From Siniperca chuatsi (taxonomy: Eukaryota > Chordata > Actinopteri > Centrarchiformes > Sinipercidae), in the NCBI RefSeq assembly GCF_020085105.1, contig NC_058055.1, forward strand, positions 10,741,822-10,805,821: a stretch of 64,000 nucleotides of DNA, given 5' to 3'. Every line of letters begins with the position of its first letter. Position 1 is the first letter of the stretch. Positions 29,701 through 42,682 of the stretch are shown here, piece after piece. The notes under the pieces are model-generated. The model searched no databases, was not told where the DNA came from, and saw only the letters and a list, made by a program, of their open reading frames with translations. Position numbers and translations under genes: made by a program.

Positions 29701-32700
29701 TATTTACTACAGAAGTGCATTTGACATTCCACAACACTTGATCAAAAACATATGTACATGTAGATGCAACGAAATAAATTTAAGGACTGAAATACTGTCT
29801 GTATGTGCCCATTATGGATTGTTATAGTTTAAACATACAGTATGCGTGCTTCTATGTACACATAAAAAGACCTTATTTTTCATCAGCACCACATTTTTCT
29901 AGTCATTATTCAATAAGTTATGGACAGGACTGGAAAGCAATGACAATATTTATGCTCACAGTGTGTCAGTGTTAATATTAGAGAGTACTGATATGCACAT
30001 ATTTAAATTAACTGACCCAAACTTAGTTTACCCGCCTTTCAGACCGTACAAAATATTTCTGAGCTATTCTAAATTCTTAACAAAAACTGTAACATTGCTG
30101 AATTGTAACCAAATAATGAAGATGGCATGTTTCAATATGTAAAAACAGGGTTCTTTAAAGTGAGACTTTGTAACTTTTGCTGAACAAGTGGCCACAGGTG
30201 ACAATTACAAGATTATGGTAAATGCTAAAACATAGTGTAACAGCAGTATAAGTAGAAAAGAGTCACAATGTCACCAAACTGGCTGAATAATGTCAGTTGC
30301 ACAGCAATATCTATCTAAAGTGCTAACATTGGCTAAAATTAGCCACTATACGCTACTGGTCATAACAGACCAAGGAAAGCTTTAGAAGCAAAACCTTTGA
30401 GTGCATTGAATCAAGGAAGGGTGTGTTAGGAAATAATTAGTTATTTCTTCTGTCAGGAGTTACATAGTCTTGCTTTAATAAAAAGCAAGCTAACAAAAGT
30501 TAGGTAGGTAGGTAGATTTCTGGTCACTTGTGGTTCTTTATGATGATCCCCTCCTGGAAGTCTTATTTACCCAACTCGCTATTTACCACATGCATCAACA
30601 TCATTTACTTTAGACTATTTCAGATGTTTATCCCCCTACCGTCATGAAATGTTAATCAGACATAATTCCAACACATATGCACATAAACTCTCTCCATTTC
30701 TCATCTGTTTTTTCATGTAGTGCAGTGTAATGAGGAGTCGCATCTGATCGGCGACTTGTTCAGAGGCTACAACAAGAATATTCGCCCAGTGGTTCATCCC
30801 GAAGACAAGGTGGAGGTTCAGATCAAGCTGACCCTCACTAACCTTATCTCTCTGGTGAGAGCTCGCTCTTCCTACTTGTTGCAACAAAGCCTGGCTGCAA
30901 ACAGCAAATACACACAAGCACAATAATGGCTGTTGGGTCACAGGAGTAATAACTTAGCAGTGCATGATCAACAACTACGGTTAAAATTTTCATACTACTT
31001 CTTCACTTATACCACAGAATGAAAAGGAGGAGACTCTGACGAGCAATGTGTGGATTGAGATTGTGAGTTTTTCCCTCTCTTCATACTTATGTGTTTGTTA
31101 TGTTTGTACAAATCCTGGCAAGACATTTGGTATTAAGGTTCATTTTGCCAACAGGACTCACTCCTTCTCACTTATTCAGCCCTCTGTTGTGTCTAGTTTT
31201 TAATGTCACTGGCGACCTTTCTCTCAAATGTCATCAACAGCAATGGACTGATTATCGCCTTGCCTGGAACACATCTAAATATTATGGCATTGATGTTATT
31301 CGTGTCCCATGCAACACTGTTTGGCTTCCTGACATTGTCCTTGAGAACAAGTAAGGCAGTAACAAAGAGGAGGGAAATCCTGCATTTCTTTCCCTGCCTG
31401 TCAGTGTCATCATACCGTTTTTTTTAATTGTTTTTTTTGTATAAAGTCTGGTGTGAACTGTTCCTTTTCTTCATCCTCAATCTCTGCAGCATCGATGGAA
31501 AGTTTGATGTGGCTTACTATGCCAATGTGTTGATCAGCAGCAGTGGTTGGATGTATTGGCTGCCTCCTGCTATCTACCGCAGCACTTGTGCCATTGAGAT
31601 CACCTACTTCCCATTTGATTATCAAAACTGCACGCTAGCATTCAGGTGTGGTCCAAATAATTTCAAAATTTACTGTATATACTATATATAGTTGCCGATT
31701 TATAAGTTTGTTCTATTTTGTACATGCTTTGCCCTCTGACAGACTGTGCTATTGGTGTATCCCATCCAGGCTCTGCTTCTGCACCCTGGGCCAGATCTTT
31801 GCACTCACCAACCAGTGCAAAGATCTGTCTCAGGGTGCTGAGGTGGAGCCCTGCTGGGGTAAACCAATAGCAAAACCCAATAGAGGGCTACGCACATGCT
31901 CATAGAACTGGAGTTACATCCAGGTAAGTACCATTTTCTGTTCTATTATATCCTCACTGCCACGACCCCTAGATCCCAGACGTACAGTGCCAATGAAGTG
32001 GAGCTCATCTTGGCTGTTGGAGAAACAGGCAACACTATAGAGTGGGTGGACATCGACCCCGAGGCTTTCACAGGTACAGTACATTCACATTCTACTCCAA
32101 TATTCAAAACACACAATTCCTCTCCAGCTTATTATGTTTTCACCATTCAGAGAATGGCGAGTGGGCCATCGTCCATCGTCCAGCCAGGAAGATGATCAAC
32201 GCACGGTATTCCCCAGATGACCTAGAGTATCAGGAGATCACGTTCAATCTGATTATCCAAAGGAAGCCCCTCTTCTACATCATCAACATCATCTTGCCCT
32301 GCTCCCTCATCTCCTCATTGGTGGTACTGGCCTACTTCCTACCTGCACAAGGTCAGTAAAGCCATCGTCTAATTCCCTACAGCTGTTATTACAAAGATAA
32401 TTATTGTTTCAAATGGGGCAACATTACAAGGTTATTATAAAATACCAAGTCTGAAAATGTTTTGCAACTTGGACATAAAACGAAATAATAATGATTAGTA
32501 TTAAAAATAGCTACTCTTATACTGGCAATAATAAAAAGTCCCAGAATTTAGAAGCAGCCTTTTTATTGGCTTTGTTATATAAGCATTAAAATGGAGCTCA
32601 GTTGAGGAGGCTCTAAGACCAAATTCAGAACTAAGTATTTTCAGTCAGAAAGTGTTAAGAAAACACTGGTATCCCTTTGCAGATTTGTTTTCAGTGTATT

Positions 32701-34414
32701 GTTTTATCACTATCCCTAACTGAAGCCAGATGTTATTATGGTATAACTATTGTTTTGTTTTTTTTTAAAAACTCTTTATATATGCTCTGTAGCATTATTG
32801 CTAATGCTGCATATATAGTGCCTGAGCACAGGGAATTTACTGAAAGTATTGGGTCCCAAAACTGGTATGATTTTTTTTATTTGGTGTGGTCTTTATTTGG
32901 CTCCTAAGTCTCTGTTGTCCCCTTCACAGCTGGGGGACAAAAGTTGACTGTATCCATCTCTGTCTTGCTGGCTCAGACTGTCTTCCTCTTTCTTATTGCT
33001 CAGAAGATCCCTGAGACGTCTCTCTCTGTCCCTCTCATCGGCAAGTGAGTCAGTGTGTGTTCTCTGCTGACCTCTGCTGGGTTTTTTTTGTCTTTAATCC
33101 ACACAGTGTGACCCTCCTCTCCAACACAGATCTTCTCTAATGTCTTCCTCAGGTACCTGATCTTTGTTATGTGTGTCACTACTCTCATTGCTACTAATCA
33201 AATTGTGGTGCTGAACTTCTCCCTGCGTAGCCCCAACACTCATACCATGTCCCATACCATCAAACATGTAAGTACATCCTATGCAGTTAAGACAAATGTG
33301 TCTATTTAAGAGTTATTTTATGTGAACTAACTACTGTTATCTTATCTGCCTCCTGCAGGTGTTCCTGGAAATGGTACCTCGCTTCCTAGGCATGTCCCCA
33401 CTGGTTGATGACAGTGAGGTGACAACAGAGGTAAACGGAGTGAGGGAGCGGCGGCGCAGCTCCTTTGGCCTCATGCAGAGAGCTGAGGAATACGTACTGA
33501 AACAACCTCGCAGTGAAATGATGTTTGACAAACAAAGAGAGAGGCATGGTCTCACACGATCGATTGGTAAGACGTCTGTTTTTAAAACTATGACCCAGCT
33601 CTACAATCTGACCCATTTTTTAATAAATTATCACCTTGCCACTACAAAATGTTAATTCCCACAAGGTGTGCTTCACTGGAATTTACGGCAGCTTTGTTTG
33701 ATCATTGTGTGAATTGAATTATTTATTGGTGCTCCATTCATTTTTTGTATAAACATCATGATACAGATATTGTTTTACACGTAGACTGTGTCACATCTAT
33801 TCATATCCCTTACATTAGCCACATATGTGTGTATTACAGGCATATTATATGTCCTTTAACACCCTTTTTCCTTTTTTGCCTCATCACCATCAGAGATGCC
33901 TGTGATGCTGGGGCATTCTGTTATCTAACTGTCAGTGTCTCCTTCCCCCTAGTGGATAATATAGATGTCAGCAGCACAGCCAATCTGTATAAGAGTTTGG
34001 CCCAAGCTGCACCTGAGATCAAGCAATGTGTGGATGCCTGCAATTTCATTGCTGAGAGTACAAGACAACAAAATAGCATTGGATCTGTGAGTGTTACTTT
34101 AAACTTTATCTGCCTAGCCAACAGTTTGTACGTAATTTCAATTGTGTTTTGGACGTGTCTATTACATATCTTCCTGTCTATAATTGTTTTAAGGCTAACT
34201 GTTATCTTAGGTATTTAACTTCTATTCACTTTATTTCCAAATAAAGGAAATTGAAAACTGGGTACTGATTGGGAAGATGATTGACAAGGTGTGTTTCTGG
34301 GCTGCCATTCTCCTCTTCATCATCGGCACAGTGGGGATCTTCTTAACAGGACACTTCAACCAGGCACCTGAATTTCCATTTCCTGGGCAGAGCAAAAAAT
34401 ATGTCCCGAGTTAA
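26723..34414 (+). CDS. chrne: Acetylcholine receptor subunit epsilon (muscle type)
   Basis: Twelve exons: 26723-26792, 30721-30854, 31018-31062, 31241-31350, 31490-31645, 31973-32073, 32151-32351, 32930-33044, 33153-33267, 33359-33566, 33953-34086, 34247-34414; 518 residues. It is a pentameric ligand-gated cation channel subunit of the neuromuscular junction. Residues 1-24 form a signal peptide. The ectodomain has the Cys-loop Cys153-Cys167 ([15 protein letters not shown]) and the complementary-face motif VWIEIQWTDYRL. The paired cysteines of alpha subunits are absent. M1 lies at about 246-271, M2 from about 278 ([20 protein letters not shown]), M3 at about 311-332, then the cytoplasmic loop ending in [12 protein letters not shown], and M4 at about 478-500. 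The sequence alone fits gamma or epsilon; the neighbours pld2, mink1 and gltpd2 favour epsilon. Two ATGs stand in tandem at the start. Confidence 0.93.
28693..29540 (+). repeat. Diverged tandem copy of the chrne 5' flank
   Basis: Three blocks are collinear with the region upstream of chrne: 28693-28748 with 25752-25807 (sharing gtgcaactcacatggcaca), 28801-28842 with 26281-26322 (sharing ctttgaaaatgtg), and 29360-29460 with about 26484-26580 (sharing the CAGCTG E-box context). The spacing between the first two blocks differs (50 against 470 bases), so one copy has an insertion or deletion. Confidence 0.7.
29562..29615 (+). pseudogene. chrne: Decayed duplicate of chrne exon 1
   Basis: The sequence starts with tandem ATG ATG like the real exon 1 at 26723 and reads 17 codons to a TAG: a Met-Met start, a hydrophobic stretch and GMVTSF where the real exon has GVVTVL. 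It sits downstream of a diverged copy of the chrne promoter (29384-29530). The stop, and the lack of the donor found at 26793, indicate that it no longer encodes a signal peptide. The resemblance of the exon itself is modest; that of the flanking promoter is strong. Confidence 0.5.
30154..30478. mobile_element. Short inverted-repeat (MITE-like) element in chrne intron 1
   Basis: The left end reads ttaaagtgagactttgtaac. The right end, read on the other strand, is ttaaagcaagactatgtaac, so the element has ~20-bp imperfect terminal inverted repeats about 325 bp apart. No coding capacity. The superfamily and target-site duplication could not be fixed by eye. Confidence 0.6.
31741..31925. repeat. 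Inserted sequence with perfect hairpin in chrne intron 5
   Basis: Arms 31792-31805 (cagatctttgcact) and 31814-31827 are exact reverse complements around an 8-base loop. The surrounding ~185 bases are more GC-rich than the rest of the intron and look inserted. An open frame runs through it but has no splice context. The element type is unknown. Confidence 0.5.
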
Positions 34415-36289
34415 CAAAACAATGTTTTTCTCTGATGAAACCTTTCCAAGGGTCACTGTGCCTCATGCTGTCTATAAGGCTGGGCAGTCTTGCTCATTGA
34501 GTCCCAGGCTCAGATTCAGGGTTGAGTTAGCAGGGCTTTAATAACAGAGTTTTAACAACAAATCTGTCTGTGTTCATATTCACAGCTCAGACTTATCTTT
34601 GTGAACACTTGTCAGGCAGATGAGGGTTTTCATTCAAACTTGCAACTTAGTTCTAAGTTCTTCATCTTAGTGTGAGTTCTTTGGATGTATACATCAAATG
34701 GATGGATCAGGTCTAGTTAAAAAAGTGATGTTTTAAATCCTCATCATTATCATCACAATCATCATCATCATGAAAATCATACAAAGTACAATTATTATTT
34801 GTCAGTTTTGTGGTATAAAAGACTCAACAGTGTGAGTTTAAGCAAGTTCAGACTTCAGGTCAAGGCTGAAGGATTTTCACTACCATGTTGAGAAAGTTAT
34901 TTCTGTTGCAGTGAAGAACTTTTCAAATCAAAACTATTACAGCATTATGTATTACATGGAGCCATAAGTTCAGTATATAACTGTATTAATAAATAGCAAT
35001 AAATAAGGTTCATTAACTGATGAACTGATTTTAATTACATGTGGTGTGCTAAAGTTGCCCATCTTCCATGGGCTTATGAGAATCATCCATGTATCCCACT
35101 GCAAAACATATCTGCTGAAGTCTGGATACCTTTCCCTGCATGTACTATGTCTTACGTGAAGAATCTGTGCATGTAACTTGAGCCAGCTCTGAATCAAAGC
35201 CTTATTCTTTTTACTATGACTTATTTATTAAAAAAGTCTAGTTAGAGGTAGATGGCTCGGAGTGATATTGTCCTGATTCCATGTTTTTTAAATAAATATT
35301 TGATTTTGTGCATCCTGACTTGTTTAATGAATTTATTACAAAGTGTGAGTTGTGTGAAAACCCCAATGACACATAAAATTAGGGAAAAGGCGTTTTGAAT
35401 CTTGAATGAATGTCAAAGTAGTTGTATATGTAGTGTTTTATACATCTGATTGGACCATATGCATCTCAGAATGTTTTAAAAGAGAGAAAATGATCAGATA
35501 ACTGTAATAAGCAGTCACAGCAGCATTACGGTTAAATATACTGTCTAGGTGTGTGTCTGCTGTTCTTCAGGGGTGTTTGTCCCTCTACTGAGAAACTTAA
35601 GTACGATCAGCTGGAAGTGTAAATATAATGTAAAAAACAAACATTATAACAGGAAGCTTACAGAAACAATTAGCAAAAGATAAACTCATCCTTTTTAAAG
35701 TCATGATAAAATGCACATATCCAATGTGTTGTAATTTAATCTTATAACTTTTCAGTGTCATCTTGTTCGTTCTCTTTATGTCCAGTTGTGTTCACAGTTA
35801 CCTCAGCGGGTATTTGAGAGATATTCTGAGATGTGCTATGTACAGTACATTCAGGTGAAAAACAAACATACATGCATTGAATAAGTTTGGATTTATAATT
35901 ATTTTGTATGTATCAAATAGATGCTTAACAAATGTATTTCATTCTCAGTGTAATAAAACTCAGGATTCATTTCTAAAGTCACCTAGAATCTTGATTTATT
36001 CTTAAAATCAACATGCTCAGTCTCAGTGATGCACTGCTGTAAATTATTTGTAAATCCTTAGTTAGACTTTTGGTGTGAGTGTGGTTGAACACCTCCATGT
36101 GGTGTGAAAATGTACTACACTAAAGTAGAAAGGGCTTATTTCCCAGTAACAGCACCACCCCAGACCAAGTTTCCTAGTCTAATTGTAAATTATCTAAGGG
36201 TCTCAAACTGTCACCACATATTGCTCAGTTTTTACTTATATCTTGTAAGTATTTACTTATATCTGATGATTGTTTATTTTACCAGTCCA

Positions 36290-36560
36290 CCTCAGTCAAA
36301 ATTTTCAGTTTATTTGTATAGCCCAATATCATATGCAATATGTCTGATTGAGCTTACAAGCCCACAAGCTCATTAAGAGGAAGAACACCACTAAAACAAA
36401 TGCTACTACAACAGGAAATAATGTGAGATATCTCGGGAGAGGAAATAAGGAGAGACCGCCCGCTTCTGGACATGCAATATGTAGGAAGGACATTGGTAAT
36501 TACAAAAACACTAAGTTGTAACACAGAAACATAGAGTCAGGAGGATTAGCCTACAGAGGT
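36290..36560. repeat. Dispersed repeat fragment
   Basis: It starts with ttcagtttatttgtatagcc and caatatca, followed by a degenerate segment including gggagaggaaataaggagag. This arrangement is widespread in teleost spacers. The family could not be named. Confidence 0.5.
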
Positions 36561-36659
36561 AAGTCCAATTTAGATAACAAGTATAATGTCCAACAAAATA
36601 AGTAGGCCCTACTCCCAGGAAAGTAGTGATACTAATATGCATGTATGTATATATGCATA

Positions 36660-37010
36660 TGTGTGTAAACCATCACAGTATATATTTATGTGCATACCTG
36701 TGTATATTCTGTTCCTACCTGTACATAACCGGTTCTCACTAATCACATACATTTACTACATTACTGCACAACCTCAGTATTATATTTAATATTATATTTT
36801 ATATAGGCAATATTATATTTTTTTCCCTATAATTTAACGTTTGCACTATTTATGTTTTGTCTTAGATTCTCTATTTCTCATTTACTTGTGTGATTTTCTT
36901 TTGTACATTTTTGTATGAGCATTGCTGAAGGGAGCCTGAGAACAAGCATTTCATTGCCAACTACTGCTTCACTGTTATTGTTGTGCACATGACAAATAAT
37001 GAACAATCTA
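36660..37010 (+). repeat. Probable LINE 3'-end fragment
   Basis: The segment with tttgcactatttatg, then ttttgtatgagcattgctga and catttcattgccaa, ending in cacatgacaaataat, resembles the 3' tails of fish LINE elements. No reverse transcriptase coding is present, so it is a truncated tail. Confidence 0.45.
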
Positions 37011-37470
37011 ACATTATTGCTATATATTGTGGGAACATGTGAAGCAGTCATGAAGTTAACTGATACAGAATAGGGTCTGAAGCTGTATTTGGTCAGCCAG
37101 GCTGTGTGCAGTCTTCTAAAAACTTTACCCAGTTTGTGAAAGGTGCCTGAATCCTTTGTAGCAATGTTCATTTTGACAACCGTCTTGATAAGAGTGTGGT
37201 TGGAACTGTTTTGTATTGTCAGTGATAGGCTGGTCACACGCAAACCACTACCCAGATTTAGGTCAGTTTGCATATGTGTCATCACATACTTGACAGAGCA
37301 GTTACAATATCAGTCTAAACACAATTATTATGCGTACGGATGAATAAGTCATAACGTCAAACGTTTCGAATAAAATATGACTTCATCTAATCTTTCCTAC
37401 AAAAGCGTATTTTGTGGCTTGTCTTCAAAATAGACCAAAGTGTCAGAAAAGCTAAACCTACCTGAATCTG

Positions 37471-37613
37471 GCGCCATGCGTACTTCCGGTGTGTCTTCTT
37501 TTGTATAACTATAAAATCATTAAAACGTTGTGTCGTTTTTTTATTCGTCGTTAAAGTTAACAAAAATCACCTTCGACAAAACACAGGGCTGCTTATGAAA
37601 GCACATATCAGAG
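37471..37613 (+). promoter_or_regulatory. pld2: Candidate pld2 promoter and non-coding first exon
   Basis: A CpG-richer patch with an ETS-type site (cttccgg, near 37483) precedes a consensus splice donor (gag|gtgagt at 37614). The coding start of pld2 is 6 kb downstream, in an exon that begins with an acceptor at 43595, so at least one upstream non-coding exon must exist. This is the best candidate I see, but nothing links the two directly. Confidence 0.3.
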
Positions 37614-39371
37614 GTGAGTTTGGTCCATGCCAGATTTTCAGTTAATAAGATTTTTTCATTTTGAAAATCCTAACCGGAAATCTCGTGATACGTTCCGTGA
37701 TTCACGTTGAACAATTGATTAAAGAAACGAACCATGTTAGTTTCATCGTGCCCCTCCATCGACTTACATTCCTGTGTAAACCTTGGACTGGTTTACACTG
37801 ATGGCGCCTAGTCTTTTGAAAGTCCACGTTTGAGTCGTGGCAGCGAAGGCCGAGCTCACAGTATCAACAGTCCATCTCCTCTTGCCTGCTTAAATGCTTT
37901 CTACCCGGCTGCACAAATATGGAAAACACTGTTTGGTTTCTTAACAGACCAATACCTCGTGGTTTATCTGATTAAAAATAGAACAAATGCGAATGACCTG
38001 CGTCATGTGACAAAGCTTCCACATTTTATGATATTTCCTTTTCTATTTTCCTCAATACTGTCCCGCTGGACACCCAATGGGAGGGACTTAAGTGTTCGCC
38101 ACCTAGCCTACGGGAATAGGCTACAGATCGCCCCTAAGACAACACTGACTGGAGTAAGTTAAAATGAAACATTACTTTTTAGTCTGAATATATATTGTAT
38201 CTTTTTGTCCCGCGTGTGGAATAGCTGTGTATGCTGAGCCGTGGTGGTATTTGAACTGACAGTAAGTATCTTTTTAGGCCCAAACTGGACGCATATTTCA
38301 CTCCTCTGTCTGATCTGTCGCAGCCTTCAGTGGCCGATTGAATATTGTCCAGCTGCAGATTGCACATCACCGAGGCACGAACACCTACATACTGGTGGTG
38401 TGATGTGTAAATACCTTTATCACTTTCGTTAGGTGACATTTGTTGCGTAGTTTCGTACATTTAGGTGTAGTTTTTTTGTGTTAATGCGGCGCTGTAGAAA
38501 ACCAGGGAATGGGTGGAGACGACAAAACTCAGCCTTCAGCATTTTCATCCTCTACAGCCAGAGTATGTTAGCCTTGACATCCGGACTGTTAAAACGACTT
38601 TACAGCAACACCTTGTGTAAGTTAAGAGAGTGTCTCATACAGATTCTGGTGTGAACTGAAAAAAACGTGTTCTGATGGAGCAGTAGCACACCGTACAACC
38701 CTATACAAACTCCCATCCACTCTCAAAAAAAGAGGCAAAAGTGCGTGTGTTTCTCCAAACTTCTGGCATAAAACATGTTAAAAAAGCTTGTGAGTCCTAG
38801 TGTCGTTTTACTGTGATGGGTTAAAAATGTGGTGAAACGTTAGAACCAGTCAGAAACAGTCCTTATTTTGGGCGACAATTATGCAGATTCGGGGAAATCC
38901 GATGGGCACCAGCGCAGACAAGAGTTGACTCAGCACTGTTGTTTTAGTCATCCAAGAATTTATGAAAAAAATATTCAGATCCTGTAATTTAGCTGCACGT
39001 TTCAGAGTCTGGTGCCATAGCTCCTTATGTCTTTAAAGGCCCCATGCATATATTGTTTGTAAAAGAGCAGGTAAATTATGCAAAACATAACTTTCCCCTA
39101 CAGCAGGGAACTTAAACATTAGCAGGCAAATTTATTGAAAATGACACCTTTTTAGTCAGTATTACACTGCATGTACCTTGATGCTCCTATAAGAAGTTGC
39201 AGACAGACAAAAACTAGTTGTGCCTGAGGGACAATTAACATTTCATAATTTAGGATCATAATATAGGCTAAACAGAATAATGAATCAGATCATATTCAGA
39301 TAACTGTAGTCATGGTAACTTTGAAACGTTGCAAAATAATTTGTAAAATAGAAATTTGTGTCAAGTTGCTC

Positions 39372-39628
39372 TTTAAAGGCCCTATGTGTAGTATTTCCAT
39401 GTGATGTAGCCACCTTTCAATTATCCTGATTGTTTGTGGAAAAATTAGACAATCCTAATGAAAATTGGTGCATCGTGTGTGTTGCTTGATCATTCTCAAC
39501 ATTCCCGTCCTTCTAAATGTCTAAAAATCTGCATTCCCCGTGTGTCAGCCAGGTGTTTTGCTTTTTATAAAACCACTGGGAGTCACCAAAGTCAGAAATC
39601 TCCAAATCCTTCACACAGGGGCCTTAAA
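39372..39628. mobile_element. MITE-like element with terminal inverted repeats
   Basis: The left end is tttaaaggccctatgtgtag. The right end read on the opposite strand is tttaaggcccctgtgtgaag. The ~257-bp body has no coding sequence. Elements with this tttaaaggcc end are abundant in percomorph fish. Confidence 0.6.
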
Positions 39629-42283
39629 TCATCCCATGGCCTTGTCAATCACTGCTGCTGGCAACATTCAGTGGTTACTGATCCAGCACTACTGATACAC
39701 ACACTAAGATTTATACTCATATGACTATTTGTTGTGTAAGATGAGGCTTGGCCATCAGTAATAGCACTTTCTTCTGGCCAGTTTTGCTCATGCTGTAGAG
39801 CACCCCAGGTGGGTGTATAGTGTAGTATTTTACAGATGGGAAACCTGAGTAAATAGTGTGGACAAAGTTTCACTCCAACAAACAAGAAATCCTTGCCAAG
39901 TGAACCCCAGACTTCTCTGTAGCAGTCACCCATTCTCTGGCGCTTGCTGTCATTTCCCTTTTCCCAATTCATTTTGGCTGAACGTTGAAATTCCTCTGAG
40001 TTGATTGGGGGGTTATTCAGATCACCTGTCACTTGCGCAGGGTGTTGGGACTGGCTCCTAAGTAATAATTGAGAGCAGCTTGGTGCATCCCCCTCCCCCA
40101 GAGTGTGACTATGCCCTGTCTTTGGGGCTTAAGAGAGGTGGGGAATTACACATATAGCTCATTCTGATCCTTCCTCGAGAGTTTTTGCTTGCCTGACGAT
40201 AGCCTATTGATTGCAGGTTTTGTTTATTTTCATTGAAACCTCCTTTAATACTCATTTCCTTTTGTCTAATTAATTTGGGTAAACTTTAACAGTGGGTAAA
40301 GGAAAAAATTATCTTTCAGTTTTCTTATTATCGATGAGACATTTAATTATAATTGAAGAGGCATTTGTTCATTATTATTAAGGAGGCTTTTTTTTTTTTC
40401 ATTGTGAAGGCACTTGTGAGATTTGTTTCTCCTTCTCCAAGTAAATATTTTTTGTATTTTGATGTGGTTGGGAACTGGTTCTCAGGCTTCTTCCAGATCA
40501 GCTGAAGTCTGGGGAATCTGTACCACCACATAAGATTAGTCTCCAGTGTACTGTATATTATGTATCCTTCATGGCAAGTACGAACTGCTACTGCATAGCA
40601 CTCAACCGACCAAACAGAAAAAATTGTTTTGACAACATATGTCTCAACAAACAGCAGGAAGTGAACTTAAATGACAGGGTTTACTGTCAACTTACATTGC
40701 TGAATGACCTTAAAAGATCTAGGATTATATGTTGAAACAACAACAAAAAAGCATGGAAAAGTGCAGCAATAGCTCTGAAAAAATGACCTTGGTATAGGTT
40801 TGTTCATCACAGCAACAGATTAGTCTTAATGGTAATTAAGTTCTTCACCAGATGATAGAAACTCAAGAATGTTGTTCAGCAGTTGTAAAACCTTAACTCT
40901 TATGTAGTAAAAAGCTGCATCCAACAAAACACTTAGTTAAAATAAGATATTTGTTATGAAGGAAATAGAGATACCAGTAACTGAGATAACACACACACAC
41001 ACAGTAGTGAATCATTACAAACCTATGGCTGTACAGGTAATATATTCAAACCTTGAGCATGAGCAGTGTATTCACTAATCAATAATTCCATTGACCTATA
41101 TCATCTGAATTTATAGAATATAAGGGAGAGCCTCCTGTTACGGAGTTGCGAGCCATTATCTCAGCTAAATGCTCTACTCCTGTCTGTCACATCTCCTCCC
41201 TTGTGATTGTGTACATTTTAAAAAGCAAATATTTTGTACAACCAGTAGTATGTGCTGCACTGGGGGCTGATTTCCAAAGTACCTAGTAGCGTCTCAGAAT
41301 CCAGAAGTTTCCTCACAGCTCACTGTTGATGTTTTCAAACTCAACCTCAGACTGTGCTAAGTTACAATACACCAGCAAAGAGGTGGGAGGAAACTTTGTG
41401 GTCACCATAAGGTGTTAAGATCAGAAGATGTACTTTTAAAATAAAAACATTTTTAGTGAGATGAATGACTTTTGGTTGTTTTATTGTCATCTTTCGCTTG
41501 TCCTTTGTTTTTTATTGCCGCTACTTAAGTCTTTAGAAGCTGCCAATAGCCTTTGGCTAGTACAGTACATGTGATGTACCCACCCAGTGTTCAGTGTTTC
41601 GGCCTTTACCTGCTTTTACTGGTCCTGATGGGAGAAACACACTGGACTGGCTCTCATTCCATAACGCGTTTTCTTGAATGCACCATGAAGTTAATTTAAC
41701 ATAAGCATACAAATAATTACAGTAGGTTTTAGCCACTGTGAAGCCTTGGTTTGTTGACAAATGTGACTTTTTGTTGTGTAAGATATACCGTATAGTCTAT
41801 GTGACACAATTTGGCAAAGTGAAAACTTTGCTGCCATTTGTTTCACGTAGTGCTGTGAAGTGTCACTTATCTTGACCAAAAATACCTTTTTATATTTGCA
41901 CTCTTTCCTACTTTGTACTGCAACTGCTGCACAACACTTTCCCTCAGGATAAAGACAGTTCTATTTGATCTTAAATCTCTACCACTAATATTAGGAAGTT
42001 TAAATAATAGATGTTAGTAGAGGCACACAATAGGAAGTTCAGTGAGAATTCTGCGGTGAATCAAAAAGACATGGTGTAATGTGTCAAATACAACAATAGT
42101 TGCGACAGTTTTTATTTTTCATGGAATCAAAACTATTAATGAACACTGAAATTTGCTCTGTTGTTTTCTATCTCAATCTATTACTGCCTCACACTGTCTT
42201 TATTTAGGATTTAGATGTAATGTGATTCTTAGATGTTTGATCCTCATCTTCATTCCCAGAATCTCTCTCCCTTCCTCCCTCCT

Positions 42284-42286
42284 ACA

Positions 42287-42324
<38 letters not shown>
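42284..42324. repeat. (CA)n microsatellite
   Basis: CA dinucleotide run with a single CTCG interruption. Confidence 0.95.
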
Positions 42325-42682
42325 TTTTCCCTCCCCTTTGCCTCCTTGCCCGGGAACCATTCAGCCATTCAAAGACATCTACCCACACACTTTGCAAAAG
42401 AGTTCACACACACACCCTTTCCCCTCACCGGTCGCTGTGTCCTAGACTTCTAGTATGTTGATGACCTGATCAACAGGTAAACACCACAAGTCACCTGCGG
42501 TGTATGAATGCTCTCTGTTTTCTAACTTTACAGAGTCTGTTGTTGACTGGTGTGATACTGAGTTGTACTTGAATGCCTCTTCTTGTGTGATCATGATATG
42601 TCGCTGTCCGCAAGGATTAGAGTCACTTCAAGAACCTGCTTGAACTGTCAGATTATTTCAGAATACTTGCGTTTTGTGAAAT

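Larger units (their letters stand above)
26793..30720 (+). other. Intron 1 of chrne
   Basis: A 3.9-kb intron. It contains a short GAGCT repeat at 27388-27407, the decayed second copy of the chrne promoter and exon 1 (about 28690-29620), and an inverted-repeat element at 30154-30478. Confidence 0.7.
34415..37470. other. chrne 3' UTR and spacer with retroelement tails
   Basis: A polyadenylation hexamer AATAAA near 35290 could end chrne transcripts. Two dispersed-repeat fragments follow at 36290-36560 and 36660-37010, listed separately. No gene was recognised. Confidence 0.5.

Noticed and set aside
31648-31905. Open frame through the chrne intron 5 insert
   Set aside because: It starts within exon 5 read-through and has no acceptor or conserved protein; the chrne frame continues cleanly from 31645 to 31973.
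33745-34218. 157-codon open frame
   Set aside because: It is chrne exon 11 (33953-34086) read through into both flanking introns.
26723-34414. Gamma subunit (chrng) as the identity of the receptor gene
   Set aside because: Sequence alone does not exclude it, but the gltpd2-pld2-mink1 neighbourhood belongs to epsilon; gamma is linked to delta in vertebrates.
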